A DNA stretch of 48,169 nucleotides from a virus: IMG/VR virus record IMGVR_UViG_3300047167_000024, positions 1 through 48,169 of that record; one strand, 5' to 3'. A program made the translations under genes and the position numbers. Positions 45,881-48,169 of the stretch are shown here, piece by piece. The notes beneath the pieces were generated by a model. That model was not told the origin of the DNA. It searched no databases and was given only the letters and a program-made list of their open reading frames with translations. Numbering within the stretch: the stretch's first letter is position 1; each line of letters begins with the position of its first letter.

Positions 45881-46918
45881 ATGTCCGATTCCAAAAAGCT
45901 ATTCACTGCACGCGAAGCTGCCCAAGCTGTATTGGCCAAGGCAAAACAAATTTTAGAAGACTCATCGCTCGCGAAGTCTGAAAGGCTTAAGAAGGATGGA
46001 ACACTAGGTTCAGCTATTGGCTATCCAGGATCTCCTCCCCCAGCCCCTCCTGTAAATAAGTCTGAGATGAAAAAATACGAAACTGAAAACAAGAAAGCTC
46101 CTTCTAAAGCCAAGGAATTGCCTTCTCAGAAGCTAGAACGTGACTATAAGAATTTTGAAACACAAAAAGAAAGTCCTAATTCTTCCGGAGATGATAAGCG
46201 CCAAGAAAAGCAAGTTTCTCCTTCAGGCAATCCAAAAGAAGAGGCTGAGGGAAACAATAAGCCTGATGGCATGGAACCAGAGTTTGAATTCAAAAATAAG
46301 GTTGAGAAAGAGTTAGCTAAAGAAAAAGCTTCTCATATGGTTAAGTCCCAGTCTGGCATGCATACCGTGATGTATCAGTCGATGAAAAAGTCTGAGAATC
46401 CGGACGAAAAAGAAGATGCAGAACTCGGCGAACAAGTTGAACACGATGTAGAAGAACACCATAAAGACATGGGTAACGAAGTAGACGAAGAAGGACATGA
46501 TATGGCAAAACCTGAAGATAAAGCTGAAGGCCAAACCGAACGCGCTTCCATTCCTATGTGTATCGGTTCAGCTAAGCTGTCGAAATTTATGGAATATAAG
46601 CATTCCAAACGTAAGGCTGCTCAAGGAGCACAATCTCAAGCCCCGGCTGCTGTGGGCCAAGATGCCTCAAACGCTCCTCAAGCTGGTTCTACTCAAGCAG
46701 GCCAACCCGATCAAAGCCGTCCTAAGACTCAGCCTATGGATGGTGATGTTAATAAAATGGGTAAAGCCGAAAGTAGCTTCGATAAGCTTAAACATAAGAT
46801 CGAAAATAAAGAAGGATATTCCGAAAAAGGCGCTGCTGGAGCGGCTTATGAAGCCGGTGTAAAAAAATACGGTAAAGCTGGTATGGCCGCTAAAGCTGCT
46901 GCAGGACGTAAAAAGTAA
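45881..46918 (+). CDS. Disordered, charged virion/scaffold-type protein (345 aa)
   Basis: No family for the first ~290 residues: charged, Gln/Lys/Glu-rich, with repeated K-S-E-type sites (LAKSERL, VNKSEMK, MKKSENP, MGKAESS). The last ~45 residues (SSFDKLKHKIENKEGYSEK then YGKAGMAAKAAAGRKK) match, from memory, a short conserved phage tail-region module. The SD is weak. The TAA overlaps the next start. Possibly a tail assembly or internal head protein cleaved by the prohead protease. Confidence 0.7.
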   Translation: MSDSKKLFTAREAAQAVLAKAKQILEDSSLAKSERLKKDGTLGSAIGYPGSPPPAPPVNKSEMKKYETENKKAPSKAKELPSQKLERDYKNFETQKESPNSSGDDKRQEKQVSPSGNPKEEAEGNNKPDGMEPEFEFKNKVEKELAKEKASHMVKSQSGMHTVMYQSMKKSENPDEKEDAELGEQVEHDVEEHHKDMGNEVDEEGHDMAKPEDKAEGQTERASIPMCIGSAKLSKFMEYKHSKRKAAQGAQSQAPAAVGQDASNAPQAGSTQAGQPDQSRPKTQPMDGDVNKMGKAESSFDKLKHKIENKEGYSEKGAAGAAYEAGVKKYGKAGMAAKAAAGRKK

Positions 46919-47190
46919 TGGCTAAAAAGCAAGTTCAAGAACAGGCCCAGGAAATGACCTTAGAAGAAGCGAAAGCTTTCCGAGCTTCTTTGGCTAAGCC
47001 TGCTAATAAGCCCATGAACCCGAAGCAAAAAAGAGATGCTTTCAAGGTTTATTGGACACAGAATAAAAAGAAGTACGGAATGACTAGCAAACTAGAACAT
47101 GTGCTTTGGTTGCACTTAGTTGCTACGAAGAATGATGAACCAGCCAATTTTGAAGCTGGTCTTAAAAATTTCGGAATCAAGAAAGTTTAA
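46918..47190 (+). CDS. Small basic protein (90 aa)
   Basis: Start overlaps the preceding TAA (TAATG). Helical, Lys-rich, ending LWLHLVATKNDEPANFEAGL. No family is recognised. The 15-nt gap to the next gene holds its Shine-Dalgarno. Confidence 0.75.
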   Translation: MAKKQVQEQAQEMTLEEAKAFRASLAKPANKPMNPKQKRDAFKVYWTQNKKKYGMTSKLEHVLWLHLVATKNDEPANFEAGLKNFGIKKV

Positions 47191-47205
47191 TAGGGAGAAA
47201 ATAGA

Positions 47206-48169
47206 ATGTCTCAAAGATTAGTTACCCCTTATGTCAATACGAATATTCCCGGAACTTATGTTAATTATCAAGTACTTACGCAGCCTACGGGTGTTAGTTC
47301 TTCTGGAATTGCAGTCATCATGGGTGAAGCCAATGGTGGCCCAAGCTACGATCAGATTGAAATCTCCAAAAACTTTTTTACTCCAGATCAACTTCAGCAA
47401 GTTACCCAGATATACACCTCTGGACAAATCGTTGATGCTTTTACGGCTTTATCCTCTCCTTCTAATGATCCAAACATTAGTGGGACTGCTAACCTCATCT
47501 ATATCCAAAAGACCAACACTGGCACGATTGCTACTTCTACCCTTTTGACTGCTACTCCTTCTACCTATGGCACATTATCCGATATTAATCAAGGAACCTT
47601 AGGTAACCAAGATAAGTATCAAGTTCTCGCAGTTGATTCCGAAGTAGTCCCAACTATTGCTGGTACCACTATTCCTGCTTACGGCGGGACTACCGGTGCG
47701 TCGTTTACCGTTCGTGTTAATGGTGGTGCTGCTGTTGTCGTAGGACCACTTCCTGCCAGTGCCAACCAAACAGCTCTTTTGACTAACTTGAATGCTGCAT
47801 TTGCAACTGCTGGTGTGGACCTCGATACTACTGCTGGCGTTGCGATGAATACTATTGCGATCAATTGGTCTGCAACTCCTGGCTCCGCTTCTCCAGTTGC
47901 CGATCCACTTGCCTGGAATGAAGGTTGGGGTAAGTCTTTCGAATTGATTGATTCTACTGCTGGGGATTTAGCATCTTTAGGTTTAGTTGCTGGACTTGTC
48001 GTTTCCTCTCAAGAACCATCGATCGAAGTTCAAGATTCTAACATGACTCGTGGAGTTTCTGAAACTCTTTCTGCTGCAGCTGATGTTGCTTTGACTGTTG
48101 GTTATCTCGGTACCAGTGCTACGTTGACCATTAATCAAGCCGCTGGAACACTTTCTACTACTGTGGTCG
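47206..48169 (+). CDS. Probable tail sheath protein, 3' end cut by window edge
   Basis: The frame is open from the ATG at 47206 to the right edge (321 codons, no stop). GGGAG lies ~9 nt upstream. The N-terminus (LVTPYVNTNIPGTYVNYQV, SSGIAVIMGEANGGPSY) has the pattern of large-phage tail sheath proteins: a P-G-x-Y/F strand followed by SGIAVIMGEAxGG. A long beta-rich Thr/Ala/Gly body follows. The sheath call implies a contractile tail. Without the conserved C-terminal domain it remains provisional; another large tail protein is possible. Confidence 0.6.
   Translation, partial: MSQRLVTPYVNTNIPGTYVNYQVLTQPTGVSSSGIAVIMGEANGGPSYDQIEISKNFFTPDQLQQVTQIYTSGQIVDAFTALSSPSNDPNISGTANLIYIQKTNTGTIATSTLLTATPSTYGTLSDINQGTLGNQDKYQVLAVDSEVVPTIAGTTIPAYGGTTGASFTVRVNGGAAVVVGPLPASANQTALLTNLNAAFATAGVDLDTTAGVAMNTIAINWSATPGSASPVADPLAWNEGWGKSFELIDSTAGDLASLGLVAGLVVSSQEPSIEVQDSNMTRGVSETLSAAADVALTVGYLGTSATLTINQAAGTLSTTVV

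Noticed and set aside
1-48169. CRISPR array, tRNA or rRNA genes, insertion sequences
   Set aside because: No regularly spaced repeats, cloverleaf-like sequences or transposase frames were seen; the gaps between genes are too short for most of these. A tRNA scan was not possible here.

Overview
This window is part of the genome of a large tailed bacteriophage (Caudoviricetes), probably one with a contractile tail. It carries a terminase large subunit, portal, prohead protease, scaffold-like protein, major capsid protein, MuF-like head protein, a long run of neck/tail-type virion genes and the start of a probable tail sheath gene. Replication and recombination genes resemble those of T4: an SbcC/gp46 and SbcD/gp47 pair, a UvsW-like helicase, a RuvC-like resolvase and a sigma factor. 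It also has its own GroEL-type chaperonin. The DNA is moderately AT-rich and genes are packed with ATGA, GTGA, TTGA or TAATG junctions. No tRNA, rRNA, CRISPR array or stretch over 300 bases without a gene was seen. The host cannot be named from the sequence.

Layout. 1-14.4 kb, minus strand: DNA metabolism and small genes (left-edge HNH-type gene, RuvC-like, GIY-YIG endonuclease, SbcC, a membrane-anchored trypsin-like protease, a possible small terminase, SbcD, small Cys-rich proteins, sigma factor, helicase). 14.4-20.4 kb, mostly plus: GroEL, prohead protease with a long C-terminal extension, tiny Zn-binding and lipoprotein-like genes, an ImmA/IrrE-like metalloprotease; an M15 endolysin-like gene lies on the minus strand. 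20.4-33.1 kb, minus: head genes (MuF-like, portal, TerL, major capsid, scaffold) interrupted by a Vsr-like endonuclease and by an HNH protein fused to a Mom-like DNA-modification domain. 33.2-48.2 kb, plus: a metallophosphoesterase and then virion genes, including a 2H phosphoesterase/transglycosylase fusion, a PD-(D/E)XK endonuclease and a protein starting with a GGDEF/mCpol-like nucleotidyl cyclase domain.

Regulation. Two promoter types can be read. One is sigma70-like (TTGACW, often with an extended TGATATAWT -10) and often sits only 6-9 nt before the start codon, so those transcripts would be almost leaderless. The other is an AATCTTTA box found before seven virion-gene units and in the divergent endolysin/18988 intergenic region. 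The phage sigma factor keeps regions 2 and 3 but stops before the -35-reading part of region 4, which fits a -10-only late promoter such as the AATCTTTA box.

Most novel content: the cyclase-like domain and the 2H phosphoesterase domain in one virion operon, the HNH-Mom fusion, the sigma/late-box pairing, and a short K-S-E motif repeated through many virion and scaffold proteins. Many small genes below 60 codons and two edge-truncated genes were found by reading intergenic gaps and are included.
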